DNA of 36,051 bases from SHLQ01 sp964517125 (GTDB taxonomy: Bacteria > Actinomycetota > Acidimicrobiia > Acidimicrobiales > SHLQ01): NCBI GenBank assembly GCA_964517125.1, contig CAZFBD010000047.1, positions 1-36,051 of the forward strand, read 5' to 3'. Every line of letters begins with the position of its first letter. Positions within the stretch are counted from its first letter, which is position 1. The notes under the pieces are model-generated. The model made no database searches, was not told the origin of the DNA, and was given only the letters and a program-made list of their open reading frames with translations. The position numbers and the translations under genes were made by a program. Positions 18,843 to 26,407 of this stretch are shown here, in pieces.

Positions 18843-19496
18843 CTAGGAGCCGGTGATGGGAAGCGAAGCCAGGGTGATGTCGAGCATCTGCGAGATCAGA
18901 TCGTCGATGGGAAGGCCGGTGTCTTCGATGATCTCGGGTTGGGTCAGATAGAGCGAGCTTCCGGTGACCACGGCAGCGACCACACTGGGGGTCACATCTC
19001 CGAACTCGCCCTCGTCCACGCCGACTCGGATCAACCGTTCGACCACCGACATGACAAACCGGTAGTGGCGATCGACAAGGCGCCGGAGGGGTGCTTCGTC
19101 GGCCAGGTCATCGAACAGCTGCGGAAGCATCTGAAACTCGATGCCACCTTCGATGTACTGGCGGATCTGATGGATGAGCGGCGCATCGGTGTCGATGGCG
19201 TCGAGTGCGGTCCGGCCCATGCGGTGCAGGTACCGATCGAGCACGATGAGCACCAGCTGGTCCTTCGACGGCGCAAGTTCGTAGAGCGTTCGACGTGAAC
19301 ACCCGGCCTGCTTCGCAATCTCGGCGATCGTGAACGAGGCGAACCCGTCGGCACGGAAGAGACGTTCCAGGTGGTCCAAGACCTCGCGGTGCCGCGGTCC
19401 CAGTCGGGCTTCAGCCGTGCGCGAGAGCAGCGGCGCCGGTGCGCCGCTACGCAGCACCTTCGCCATCTGGTCTGCACTCGCCTCGGATGGGGCCAT
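18843..19496 (-). CDS. TetR-family repressor of the divergent acyl-CoA carboxylase operon
   Basis: A 217-residue TetR regulator. The HTH lies in FTIAEIAKQAGCSRRTLYEL after an N-terminal helix LGPRHREVLDHLERLFRADG; the C-terminal ligand domain is helical. ATG 19496 is preferred to upstream starts because a TACTAT hexamer ends 7 nt before it (leaderless pattern). It is divergent from the carboxylase beta gene, and a perfect 9-8-9 inverted repeat lies between them, so it very probably represses both. In Pseudomonas the atu cluster is likewise controlled by a TetR repressor (AtuR), but orthology is not demonstrated. The effector is probably an acyl-CoA or acid intermediate of the pathway. Confidence 0.88.
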   Translation of the reverse strand: MAPSEASADQMAKVLRSGAPAPLLSRTAEARLGPRHREVLDHLERLFRADGFASFTIAEIAKQAGCSRRTLYELAPSKDQLVLIVLDRYLHRMGRTALDAIDTDAPLIHQIRQYIEGGIEFQMLPQLFDDLADEAPLRRLVDRHYRFVMSVVERLIRVGVDEGEFGDVTPSVVAAVVTGSSLYLTQPEIIEDTGLPIDDLISQMLDITLASLPITGS

Positions 19497-19503
19497 GCGG
19501 AAG

Positions 19504-19509
19504 ATAGTA
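19504..19509 (-). promoter_or_regulatory. Putative -10 element (TACTAT) of the TetR gene
   Basis: TACTAT on the minus strand ends 7 nt before ATG 19496 with no ribosome-binding site. The matching -35 position, about 17 nt further upstream, overlaps the first arm of the operator at 19529-19537. Confidence 0.5.
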
Positions 19510-19528
19510 GTCCGCGCAAGCAGGCGAA

Positions 19529-19554
19529 GGTACCAGATCGGCGATTCTGGTACC
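19529..19554. promoter_or_regulatory. TetR operator: perfect 9-8-9 inverted repeat
   Basis: GGTACCAGA (19529-19537) and TCTGGTACC (19546-19554) are exact reverse complements with an 8-nt spacer. The site lies between the divergent TetR and carboxylase genes. Its right arm overlaps a TACCGT -10 candidate (19551-19556) for the carboxylase operon, and its left arm the -35 region of the TetR gene, so one bound dimer pair could repress both promoters. Confidence 0.75.
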
Positions 19555-19556
19555 GT
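19551..19556 (+). promoter_or_regulatory. Putative -10 element (TACCGT) of the carboxylase operon
   Basis: TACCGT fits TANNNT. Transcription would begin near 19563, leaving a leader of about 22 nt with a GGGGGG ribosome-binding tract (19573-19578) before the TTG start at 19585. It overlaps the right arm of the operator. Confidence 0.35.
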
Positions 19557-19584
19557 AGGCGGGACACGAGCCGGGGGGCGCACG

Positions 19585-21192
19585 TTGGGGAAGATCGGAA
19601 CGGTTCTGCGAAGCAGACTCGATACATCGAGCGACGAGTATCGAGCGAATGTCGCCGAAATGGAATCCATGTGGACAATGGTCGAAGCCGAGCTCGCCTC
19701 GGTCCCGACGATTGGCGGTCAGCGCTACGTCGACCGACACCGCAAGCGCGGCAAGATGCTGGTCCGCGAACGGATCGAGCAGCTGGTCGATCCCGACACA
19801 CCGATCCTCGAACTGAGCCCGCTCGCCGGCTGGGGCACCCAGGACCCCGTTGGCGTCGGCACGTGCAACGTGATCGGCGTGGTCGAAGGTGTCGAGTGCC
19901 TCATCACCGGCAGCGACATGACCTATCGGGGCGGATCGGCGAACCCCACCACGCTGAAGAAGGCAGAGCGCCTCTACGACATCGCCCGCCGCAACCGGCT
20001 GCCCATGATCGTGCTCAACGAGTCCGCCGGCGCCGAGCTCCCTCGACAGGCCGACATCTTCATCACCGGCGGCCGCCAGTTCAAGAACATCACCCAGCTC
20101 TCCAAGGAAGGCATCCCCACCATCTGCATCGCCTTCGGACCGAACACCGCTGGTGGTGCCTATGTCCCGGGCATGAGCGACTACACGGTCTTCGTGAAAG
20201 ACCGGGGTACCGCCTACCTGGGTGGTCCTCCCCTCGTGAAGATGGCGATCGACGAGATCGTCGACGAGGAATCGCTCGGTGGTGCCGAGATGCACAGCCG
20301 GACCAGCGGCCTGTCCGACTGGCTCGCCGTCGATGAGATGGACGGTCTTCGCATCGCACGGAAGGTCGTGCGGCGGCTCCGATGGGAAAAGCTCGGCCCC
20401 GGACCCACCGAACCGGCCGACGAGCCATTGCACGACGTGAACGAACTGATCGGATGCGCCTCGGCCGATGTCCGCATCCCGTTCGAGATCCGCGAGGTGA
20501 TGGCCCGCCTGCTCGACGGAAGCCGCTTCGAAGAGTTCAAGCCGCTGTTCGGTGACAAGCTTGTGTGCGGCTGGGGCTCCATTCATGGATTCCCGATCGG
20601 CGTCCTGGGCAACAACGGCATCCTCTTCGGTGAAGAAGCCAAGAAGGGCGCCCAGTTCATCCAGCTGTGCAACCGCACCGACACACCGTTGCTGTTCCTG
20701 CACAACATCACCGGCTTCATGGTCGGGTCGAAGGCGGAGCAGGGCGGCATCATTCGCAACGGCGCCAAGATGATCAACGCTGTATCGAACAGCGAGGTGC
20801 CGCACTTCAACCTCATGGTCGGGGCCAGCTACGGCGCCGGTAACTACGGCATGGCCGGGTACAGCTACGACCCCCGATTCATCTTCACGTGGCCCAATCA
20901 CAAGATCGCGGTCATGGGTCCCAAGCAGCTGGCGGGTGTCATGGACATCATCGCCCGCAACTCGGCGGCAGGCCGTGGCATCGAGATCGACGAACCCGCG
21001 CTCGCCGCTCGGACGGCAGCACTCGAGGGCCAGGTCGAGATCGAATCGACCAGCCTGTTCTCCACCGGCCATGTCTGGGACGACGGAATCATCCACCCGA
21101 ACGACAGCCGCACCGTTCTGGGCATTGCGCTTTCGGTTGCCCATAGCAACGTCATCGAGGGCACCCGCGAATACGGCATGTGGAGGCACTGA
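19585..21192 (+). CDS. Acyl-CoA carboxylase, carboxyltransferase (beta) subunit
   Basis: A 535-residue carboxyltransferase, the usual length for methylcrotonyl-/geranyl-CoA carboxylase beta subunits. The N terminus LRSRLDTSSDEYRANVAEM, the acyl-CoA-binding GGSANPTTLKKAERLYDIA, and oxyanion-hole glycines in FGPNTAGGAYVPGMSDYTV and YGAGNYGMAG are present. GGAYVPGMSDY and DGLRIARKVV look nearer to the geranyl-CoA (AtuC) style than to standard MccB, but I cannot assign the substrate with certainty. TTG 19585 is chosen as start because it gives the family-length N terminus after a G-rich ribosome-binding tract; the first in-frame ATG after it (19662) would truncate the protein. The stop overlaps the alpha-subunit start by one base. 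Confidence 0.9.
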   Translation: MGKIGTVLRSRLDTSSDEYRANVAEMESMWTMVEAELASVPTIGGQRYVDRHRKRGKMLVRERIEQLVDPDTPILELSPLAGWGTQDPVGVGTCNVIGVVEGVECLITGSDMTYRGGSANPTTLKKAERLYDIARRNRLPMIVLNESAGAELPRQADIFITGGRQFKNITQLSKEGIPTICIAFGPNTAGGAYVPGMSDYTVFVKDRGTAYLGGPPLVKMAIDEIVDEESLGGAEMHSRTSGLSDWLAVDEMDGLRIARKVVRRLRWEKLGPGPTEPADEPLHDVNELIGCASADVRIPFEIREVMARLLDGSRFEEFKPLFGDKLVCGWGSIHGFPIGVLGNNGILFGEEAKKGAQFIQLCNRTDTPLLFLHNITGFMVGSKAEQGGIIRNGAKMINAVSNSEVPHFNLMVGASYGAGNYGMAGYSYDPRFIFTWPNHKIAVMGPKQLAGVMDIIARNSAAGRGIEIDEPALAARTAALEGQVEIESTSLFSTGHVWDDGIIHPNDSRTVLGIALSVAHSNVIEGTREYGMWRH

Positions 21193-23228
21193 TGATCACG
21201 AACCTGCTGATTGCCAACCGAGGCGAAATCGCGTGCCGGATCGCACGAACCGCGCATGCCATGGGCATGTCCACCGTTGGCGTCTACTCCGAACCCGACC
21301 GCAACGCGCTCCACGTCGACGCGGTCGACCGCGCCGTTGCCCTCGGCGGCTCCACCCCGGCCGAGTCCTATTTGCGAGCCGACGCCATCATCCAGGCGGC
21401 ACTCGACACCGGTGCCGACGCCATCCATCCCGGCTACGGCTTCCTGGCCGAGAACGCCGAGTTCGCTGAGGCGGTCACCTCGGCAGGGCTGATCTGGGTT
21501 GGCCCGACGCCCGAACAGATCCGACTGCTCGGCGACAAGGTGGCGGCGAAGGCCGCTGCTGTTGACGCCGGTGTCCCGACCACATCGATCACCGAGGTCG
21601 CCCCCGGGTCCATCCCCGACGGCGTCGCCATGCCGGCGTTGGTGAAGGCGGCGGCCGGTGGTGGTGGCCGCGGCATGCGCATCGTCCGCTCGTCCGATGA
21701 TCTCGCCGATGCCGTCGAAGCTGCAGCCCGCGAGGCGGAGGCCGCCTTTGGCGACGGCACGGTCTTCATCGAGCCGTACATCGAGCGAGGTCGTCACCTC
21801 GAAGTCCAGATCCTCGGCGACGCGCACGGCAACGTGGTGCACTTCGGTGAACGCGAGTGCTCCATTCAGCGTCGGAACCAGAAGGTCATCGAGGAGGCAC
21901 CGTCGGCGGGAATCGACGACGCCACCCGGGCCGCGCTACTCGACGGAGCGCTCGCCCTTGCCCACCACGTGGGCTACCAGAACGCCGGCACCGTCGAATT
22001 TCTCGTGAGTGAGCCCGAGGCTGGCGGTGCACCCACCATCACCTTCCTCGAAGTGAACACCCGTCTGCAGGTGGAACACCCGGTGACCGAATCGGTCACG
22101 GGCGTCGATCTCGTGGAGCTGCAGCTACGCGTCGCAGCTGGCGAGCAGCTTCCCCTGACGCAGGACGACGTCACCATCTCCGGCCACGGCATCGAGGTTC
22201 GCATCGTGGCCGAGGACCCGGCTGCCGGATGGATGCCATCCACAGGCGAGGTCGACGTCTTTCGCATCGGCGAAGGCGTGCGGGTCGACACGGGCTTCCG
22301 GGCCGGAAGCGATGTGTCGTCCGACTATGACTCTCTGCTCGCCAAGGTCATCGCCCATGCGCCGACCCGGGCCGGCGCAGCCGCCCAAATGGCCCGAGCG
22401 TTGCGCGGTTCGCAGATCGTCGGCGTTCGCACGAACGTCGACATGCTCGCCGCCACCATGCTCGAGTCCGACTACCTGGACGCAGCAACACCAACCGCCT
22501 ATCTCGCCGAGCACCCTCAGGTCGAAGCCGCGCACGGTCCCGATGGCGACGAGTTGGCCGCCATGCTCGTCGCTGCAACCTTGTCGTTGGAAGCGTTCAA
22601 CCGGGCCGACACCAAGGTGCTTGGGTTCGCTCCGTCGGGCTGGCGCAACCTGCGCACCCGGGGCCAGCGACAGACCTGGCTCGACGGCGATCGGCACCAC
22701 CAGATCGAATACGTCCGCTGCGGCGACGGCGCCGGCATCCGCCTCGGAGCCTGGCCCGAACCCGACGACGACGGCGCATTGCCCGAAGACGTACGTTCAC
22801 CCCAGCAGGCGCGCGTGCTCAACCAGCAGGACCACCAGATCTCGCTCGAGTTCGATGGTGTGCGTCGCACCCTGCGTGTCCAGCTGAACGTCGCCAGCGA
22901 CGACGCCGTGGTCGCCCATGTGTCGGGGCCAGCAGGCGCCCGCAGCTTTGCGCTCGCGCCACGGTTCGTTGACCACGACGCCGAGCAGGCCGGTGGCGGG
23001 CCAATCTGTCCGCTCCCCGGAACCGTCATTGCCGTTCACGTCGAAGACGGACAGGAGGTCCAGGAAGGTCAGCTTCTCATGGTCGTCGAGGCCATGAAGA
23101 TGGAGCACAAGATCACTGCCGGCGCCCCGGGCACGGTGACCGCCGTTCGTTTTGCTCAAGGTGACCGGGTGGACACGGGCGATCTCCTGGTTGAGCTCGA
23201 CGCTGGCCACGACCCGATTCAGGACTAG
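21192..23228 (+). CDS. Acyl-CoA carboxylase, biotin carboxylase/BCCP (alpha) subunit
   Basis: A 678-residue biotin-dependent subunit. The biotin carboxylase domain spans about 1-445: LLIANRGEIACRI at the start, the ATP-grasp loop AAAGGGGRGMRIV, FGERECSIQRRNQKVIEEAP and EVNTRLQVEHPVTE. A linker/BT region follows, and the C-terminal biotinyl domain carries VEAMKMEH with the biotinylated lysine at about 636. It carboxylates biotin with ATP and bicarbonate for the beta subunit encoded just upstream. The layout is that of MccA/AtuF. The start overlaps the beta-subunit stop (TGATG) and has GGAGG five bases upstream. The next gene follows after 9 nt. Confidence 0.95.
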   Translation: MITNLLIANRGEIACRIARTAHAMGMSTVGVYSEPDRNALHVDAVDRAVALGGSTPAESYLRADAIIQAALDTGADAIHPGYGFLAENAEFAEAVTSAGLIWVGPTPEQIRLLGDKVAAKAAAVDAGVPTTSITEVAPGSIPDGVAMPALVKAAAGGGGRGMRIVRSSDDLADAVEAAAREAEAAFGDGTVFIEPYIERGRHLEVQILGDAHGNVVHFGERECSIQRRNQKVIEEAPSAGIDDATRAALLDGALALAHHVGYQNAGTVEFLVSEPEAGGAPTITFLEVNTRLQVEHPVTESVTGVDLVELQLRVAAGEQLPLTQDDVTISGHGIEVRIVAEDPAAGWMPSTGEVDVFRIGEGVRVDTGFRAGSDVSSDYDSLLAKVIAHAPTRAGAAAQMARALRGSQIVGVRTNVDMLAATMLESDYLDAATPTAYLAEHPQVEAAHGPDGDELAAMLVAATLSLEAFNRADTKVLGFAPSGWRNLRTRGQRQTWLDGDRHHQIEYVRCGDGAGIRLGAWPEPDDDGALPEDVRSPQQARVLNQQDHQISLEFDGVRRTLRVQLNVASDDAVVAHVSGPAGARSFALAPRFVDHDAEQAGGGPICPLPGTVIAVHVEDGQEVQEGQLLMVVEAMKMEHKITAGAPGTVTAVRFAQGDRVDTGDLLVELDAGHDPIQD

Positions 23229-23237
23229 GCAAGGCAC

Positions 23238-23762
23238 ATGCGAACCGCTCGTCTGGAACTGCGCCCCGCCGTGGAATCCGACCGATCCCAGCTCGTTGAG
23301 CTGTGGATGAACGACGACTTCATGGTGTTCTCCGAAGGCGTCCGGAACGAAGTCGAAGCACATGAACGGTTCGACCGCATGCTCTCGGTTGCCGCACGCT
23401 TTCCCTTTGCCAAGCAGCCGGTAATCGACCCCGAGTCACAGCAGATCCTCGGCTACTCCGGCATCGACACGTTCCACTACGAAGGGCGCGAGCGACTCGA
23501 ATACGGCTACCGCCTCGATGTTCCCGCTCGTGGGCGCGGCCTGGCCACCGAGGCGGCCAACGCCATCCTGGCCCTGGTCGACTCCATGGCCGACGACCTG
23601 GATCCGATGTGGAATCGCGAGGTCTATGCGTTGGTCGACCCAACGAACCTTGCGTCGCAGCGCGTCGCAGAAAAGGCAGGGTTCACCTTCTGGCGGCACG
23701 ATTTCGTCGAAGGCTTCCACGATGACCTGCTCGTCAGGCCGCTGGGACCGAGCCCGGCATGA
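23238..23762 (+). CDS. GNAT N-acetyltransferase (RimJ/RimL type) within the carboxylase operon
   Basis: A 174-residue GNAT protein: N-terminal LELRPAVESDRSQLVELWM, acetyl-CoA loop LDVPARGRGLATEAANAIL (about 93-111) and the C-terminal NLASQRVAEKAGFTFWRHD motif. The acceptor is unknown. It begins 9 nt after the carboxylase alpha gene and overlaps the next acetyltransferase by 4 nt (ATGA), so it is part of the same transcript. Genes of this kind are not standard members of leucine or terpene degradation clusters. Confidence 0.88.
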   Translation: MRTARLELRPAVESDRSQLVELWMNDDFMVFSEGVRNEVEAHERFDRMLSVAARFPFAKQPVIDPESQQILGYSGIDTFHYEGRERLEYGYRLDVPARGRGLATEAANAILALVDSMADDLDPMWNREVYALVDPTNLASQRVAEKAGFTFWRHDFVEGFHDDLLVRPLGPSPA

Positions 23763-24520
23763 GCGAAGCTCGCCGACGGTACCTGGACGACTTTCGTCGC
23801 AGTGTGGGTCTCGCCGACCTCGCCTCGCCCGCCACACACATCGTGATCGAGGACGACCGCGCCGGATCGAATCTCATCGTGGGCTACGCCGTCGAAGCCA
23901 AGATGATCGTGCGGGCCGGGCCGGAGCACGCCGACCTTGTGGAGCCCCTTCGCTCAGACGAGCAGGCTCGGACCTTTGGAGAGCTCTGCACGTGGGCGGC
24001 AGGCAACGGTTGGGTCGAATTCGATGGCGGGCTGAGCCATGTTGCCGATCCCGACGATCTGGGGCCCGCACCCATTCCTGCCGGGCTGCAAGGCATCACG
24101 CTGGAACCGAACGGTGCCGACAGCGAGCGGGTGCTGGCGTGGCTTCGCGCCGCCGATCCGGGCGATCTGGACGAGGGTGCGTTCGACCTCGACGAGTTGG
24201 ACGACCGCATGGTGGCGCTGACCGACTCCTCGGACAACATCGTGGCCCTGGCCTCCTGCTACCCGTGGGAAACGGCGCCAACGTTCGAGGACATCGGAGT
24301 GATCGTCGCCCCGTCAGCTCGGGGACAAGGCGCCGGACGGGCTGTCGTACGCCTGCTGTTGGACAGCCTGCACGACGACGGTCAGCTGGGCCTGTACCGA
24401 TGCAACTGGTCGAACCCCACATCTCGCCGGCTGGCGCTCGGTCTCGGGTTTCAGCAGGTGACCGATCTCGTCGCCTTCTGCCCGGTTGGCGACCCGAAGG
24501 CGAAAGGCCCAACTCCATGA
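23759..24520 (+). CDS. GNAT-family acetyltransferase, two-part, within the carboxylase operon
   Basis: A 253-residue protein. The C-terminal half is a GNAT domain with the acetyl-CoA loop VAPSARGQGAGRAVVRLLLD (about 182-201) and the NPTSRRLALGLGFQQVTD end. The N-terminal half (about 1-115) is a divergent region with EDDRAGSNLIVGYAVEAK that may be a degenerate second GNAT domain. It overlaps the preceding acetyltransferase and the following AtuA-family gene by 4 nt each, so all three are coupled translationally. The acceptor is unknown. Confidence 0.85.
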   Translation: MSEARRRYLDDFRRSVGLADLASPATHIVIEDDRAGSNLIVGYAVEAKMIVRAGPEHADLVEPLRSDEQARTFGELCTWAAGNGWVEFDGGLSHVADPDDLGPAPIPAGLQGITLEPNGADSERVLAWLRAADPGDLDEGAFDLDELDDRMVALTDSSDNIVALASCYPWETAPTFEDIGVIVAPSARGQGAGRAVVRLLLDSLHDDGQLGLYRCNWSNPTSRRLALGLGFQQVTDLVAFCPVGDPKAKGPTP

Positions 24521-26298
24521 CTCGTCCAGCGACCGACTCAATCCGGATTGCGAACTGCTCGGGGTACTTTGGCGATCGGTCCTCGGCGGCGCGGGAAATG
24601 GTGGAGGGTGGGCCGATCGACGTCCTCACTGGCGACTGGCTCGCCGAGCTCACCATGCTCATCCTCAGCCGCATTCGAGCGAAGAAGCCGGGTGGCGGTT
24701 ACGCCAGCACGTTCGTGACCCAGATGGAAGAGGTCATGGGGACCTGCCTCGATCGCGGCATCAAGGTCGTCACCAACGCAGGTGGCCTGGACCCCGATGG
24801 CTGCGCCGAAGCCGTTGCCGAGGTTGCCGACCGCCTGGGCCTCAACCCCACCGTTGCCTGGATTGGCGGCGACGACCTCACGCCCCGCCTCGACGAACTG
24901 GCCGCGGCCGGCGACCTCACACCGTTCGGCGACGACCCTCTTGACCTCGATGGCATCCTCACGGCAAACGCCTACCTCGGTTGCTGGGGAATCGTCGATG
25001 CCCTGAACCGTGGTGCCGACATCGTCGTCACCGGTCGCGTCACCGACGCCGCCGTGGTCTGCGGACCGGCAGCCTGGCATCACGGCTGGGGTCGCAACGA
25101 TCTCGATCAGCTGGCGGGCGCCGTGGCCGCCGGGCACGTGATCGAGTGCAGCGGTCAGGCCACGGGCGGCAACTATTCGTTCTTCACCGAGATCGACGGC
25201 TGGGACGAGGTCGGCGGCCGAGCCCGCTTCGGCTACCCATGGGCCGAGATCGCCGCCGACGGAAGCAGCGTCATTGGCAAGCACGACGACACCGGTGGTG
25301 CCGTGACCGTCGGGACCGTGACCTCGCAGATCCTCTACGAGATCGGGGAACCCGCCTACCCGGGCCCCGATGTCACCGCACGCTTCGACGCCCTCCAGTT
25401 GGAGCAGCTGGAACGGGACCGAGTCCGTATCTCGGGCACCGTTGGGGAACCGCCACCTCCAACGTTGAAGGTGGCCACAAACCGCATGGGCGGCTTCCGG
25501 AACTCGGTCACGCTTGGGCTCGTGGGCCTCGACATCGAGGCCAAAGCCAGGCTGTGCGAAGCAGTCTTCTGGGATGCGTATCCGTACGCGCTCGAGGACC
25601 TTGACGAGGTCGACATCCGCCTGAGCCGCACCGATCACGAGGATCCACAGTCGAACGACGCAGCGACCGCGCGCTGGACGGTCACCGTGAAGGACGCCGA
25701 TGCGACAAAGGTTGGCCGGCCGTTCTCCAATGCCATCTTCCAGACCGCCCTTGCAAGCATTCCCGGCATGCATGGACTGTCGGGCGGACCCAGCGCCGCA
25801 AGCCCATTCGGCGTGTACCAACCCGCAGCCGTGAACCGCGAACTGGTGCCGCAGTACGTGCATCTCCTGGGAGGGGAGACCGTGATTGTGGACTCGACCG
25901 CTCCGCAGGGCGGACCGGTGACAGTGACCGCTGCACCGGTGCCTACGACCGCTCCGTCGGAACCAACCGTTGCTGCACCTCTGGGCTCGATCATCGGCGC
26001 CCGATCCGGGGACAAGGGTGGCAATGGCAACCTTGGCGTGTTCGCCCGCTCGGACGAAGCCTGGACGTGGCTTCAGACGTTCCTCACCACCGAGCAGCTC
26101 CGCGAGCTCCTGCCGGAGTCGGCCGAGCTGCCAATCGACCGCCACGAACTTCCCAGGATCCGGTCCCTGAACTTCGTGGTGCACGGTCTGCTGGGCGAGG
26201 GTGTCGCGGCGTCCACTCGTCCCGATGCGCAGGCGAAGAGCCTCGGCGAATGGGTTCGGGCACGCATCGTGAACATTCCGGAGTCGCTGCTCACCTGA
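24517..26298 (+). CDS. AtuA-family protein (DUF1446, acyclic terpene utilisation)
   Basis: A 593-residue protein of the DUF1446/AtuA family. The N terminus IRIANCSGYFGDRSSAAREM, GGYASTFVTQMEEVMGTCLD, VVTNAGGLDPDGCAEAVAEV and DIVVTGRVTDAAVVCGPAAW are signature segments. After a Pro/Thr-rich linker (about 468-485) comes the small C-terminal AtuA-like domain with GARSGDKGGNGNLGVFARS. AtuA is required for acyclic terpene (citronellol/geraniol) growth in Pseudomonas, but its reaction is unsettled. Here it is the last gene of an operon that starts with an acyl-CoA carboxylase, which supports an isoprenoid or branched acyl-CoA catabolic role. The start overlaps the previous stop (ATGA). Confidence 0.9.
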   Translation: MTRPATDSIRIANCSGYFGDRSSAAREMVEGGPIDVLTGDWLAELTMLILSRIRAKKPGGGYASTFVTQMEEVMGTCLDRGIKVVTNAGGLDPDGCAEAVAEVADRLGLNPTVAWIGGDDLTPRLDELAAAGDLTPFGDDPLDLDGILTANAYLGCWGIVDALNRGADIVVTGRVTDAAVVCGPAAWHHGWGRNDLDQLAGAVAAGHVIECSGQATGGNYSFFTEIDGWDEVGGRARFGYPWAEIAADGSSVIGKHDDTGGAVTVGTVTSQILYEIGEPAYPGPDVTARFDALQLEQLERDRVRISGTVGEPPPPTLKVATNRMGGFRNSVTLGLVGLDIEAKARLCEAVFWDAYPYALEDLDEVDIRLSRTDHEDPQSNDAATARWTVTVKDADATKVGRPFSNAIFQTALASIPGMHGLSGGPSAASPFGVYQPAAVNRELVPQYVHLLGGETVIVDSTAPQGGPVTVTAAPVPTTAPSEPTVAAPLGSIIGARSGDKGGNGNLGVFARSDEAWTWLQTFLTTEQLRELLPESAELPIDRHELPRIRSLNFVVHGLLGEGVAASTRPDAQAKSLGEWVRARIVNIPESLLT

Positions 26299-26305
26299 CA
26301 CTCGT

Positions 26306-26338
26306 TTTGGTCCAAACATTGGGTGAACTCGGCCAATG
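26306..26338. promoter_or_regulatory. Paired inverted repeats upstream of egtB
   Basis: TTTGG-T-CCAAA (26306-26316) is followed directly by CATTGG (26317-26322) and CCAATG (26333-26338), a 6-bp inverted repeat with 10-nt spacing. They lie in the 109-bp gap between the AtuA-family gene and egtB. They could be a protein-binding site for egtBD or a weak transcription end for the upstream operon; there is no T-tract. Confidence 0.3.
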
Positions 26339-26407
26339 GGCGATGCACGCTCCGGAATGCTCCTGTCAGGATGTGGGTTGTAGGCAACAGCGACCCGAAA
26401 GGCATCC

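Noticed and set aside
19447..21189. A 580-codon minus-strand frame opposite the carboxylase beta gene
   Set aside because: The sense strand encodes a clear carboxyltransferase; the antisense has no motif and arises from GC bias.
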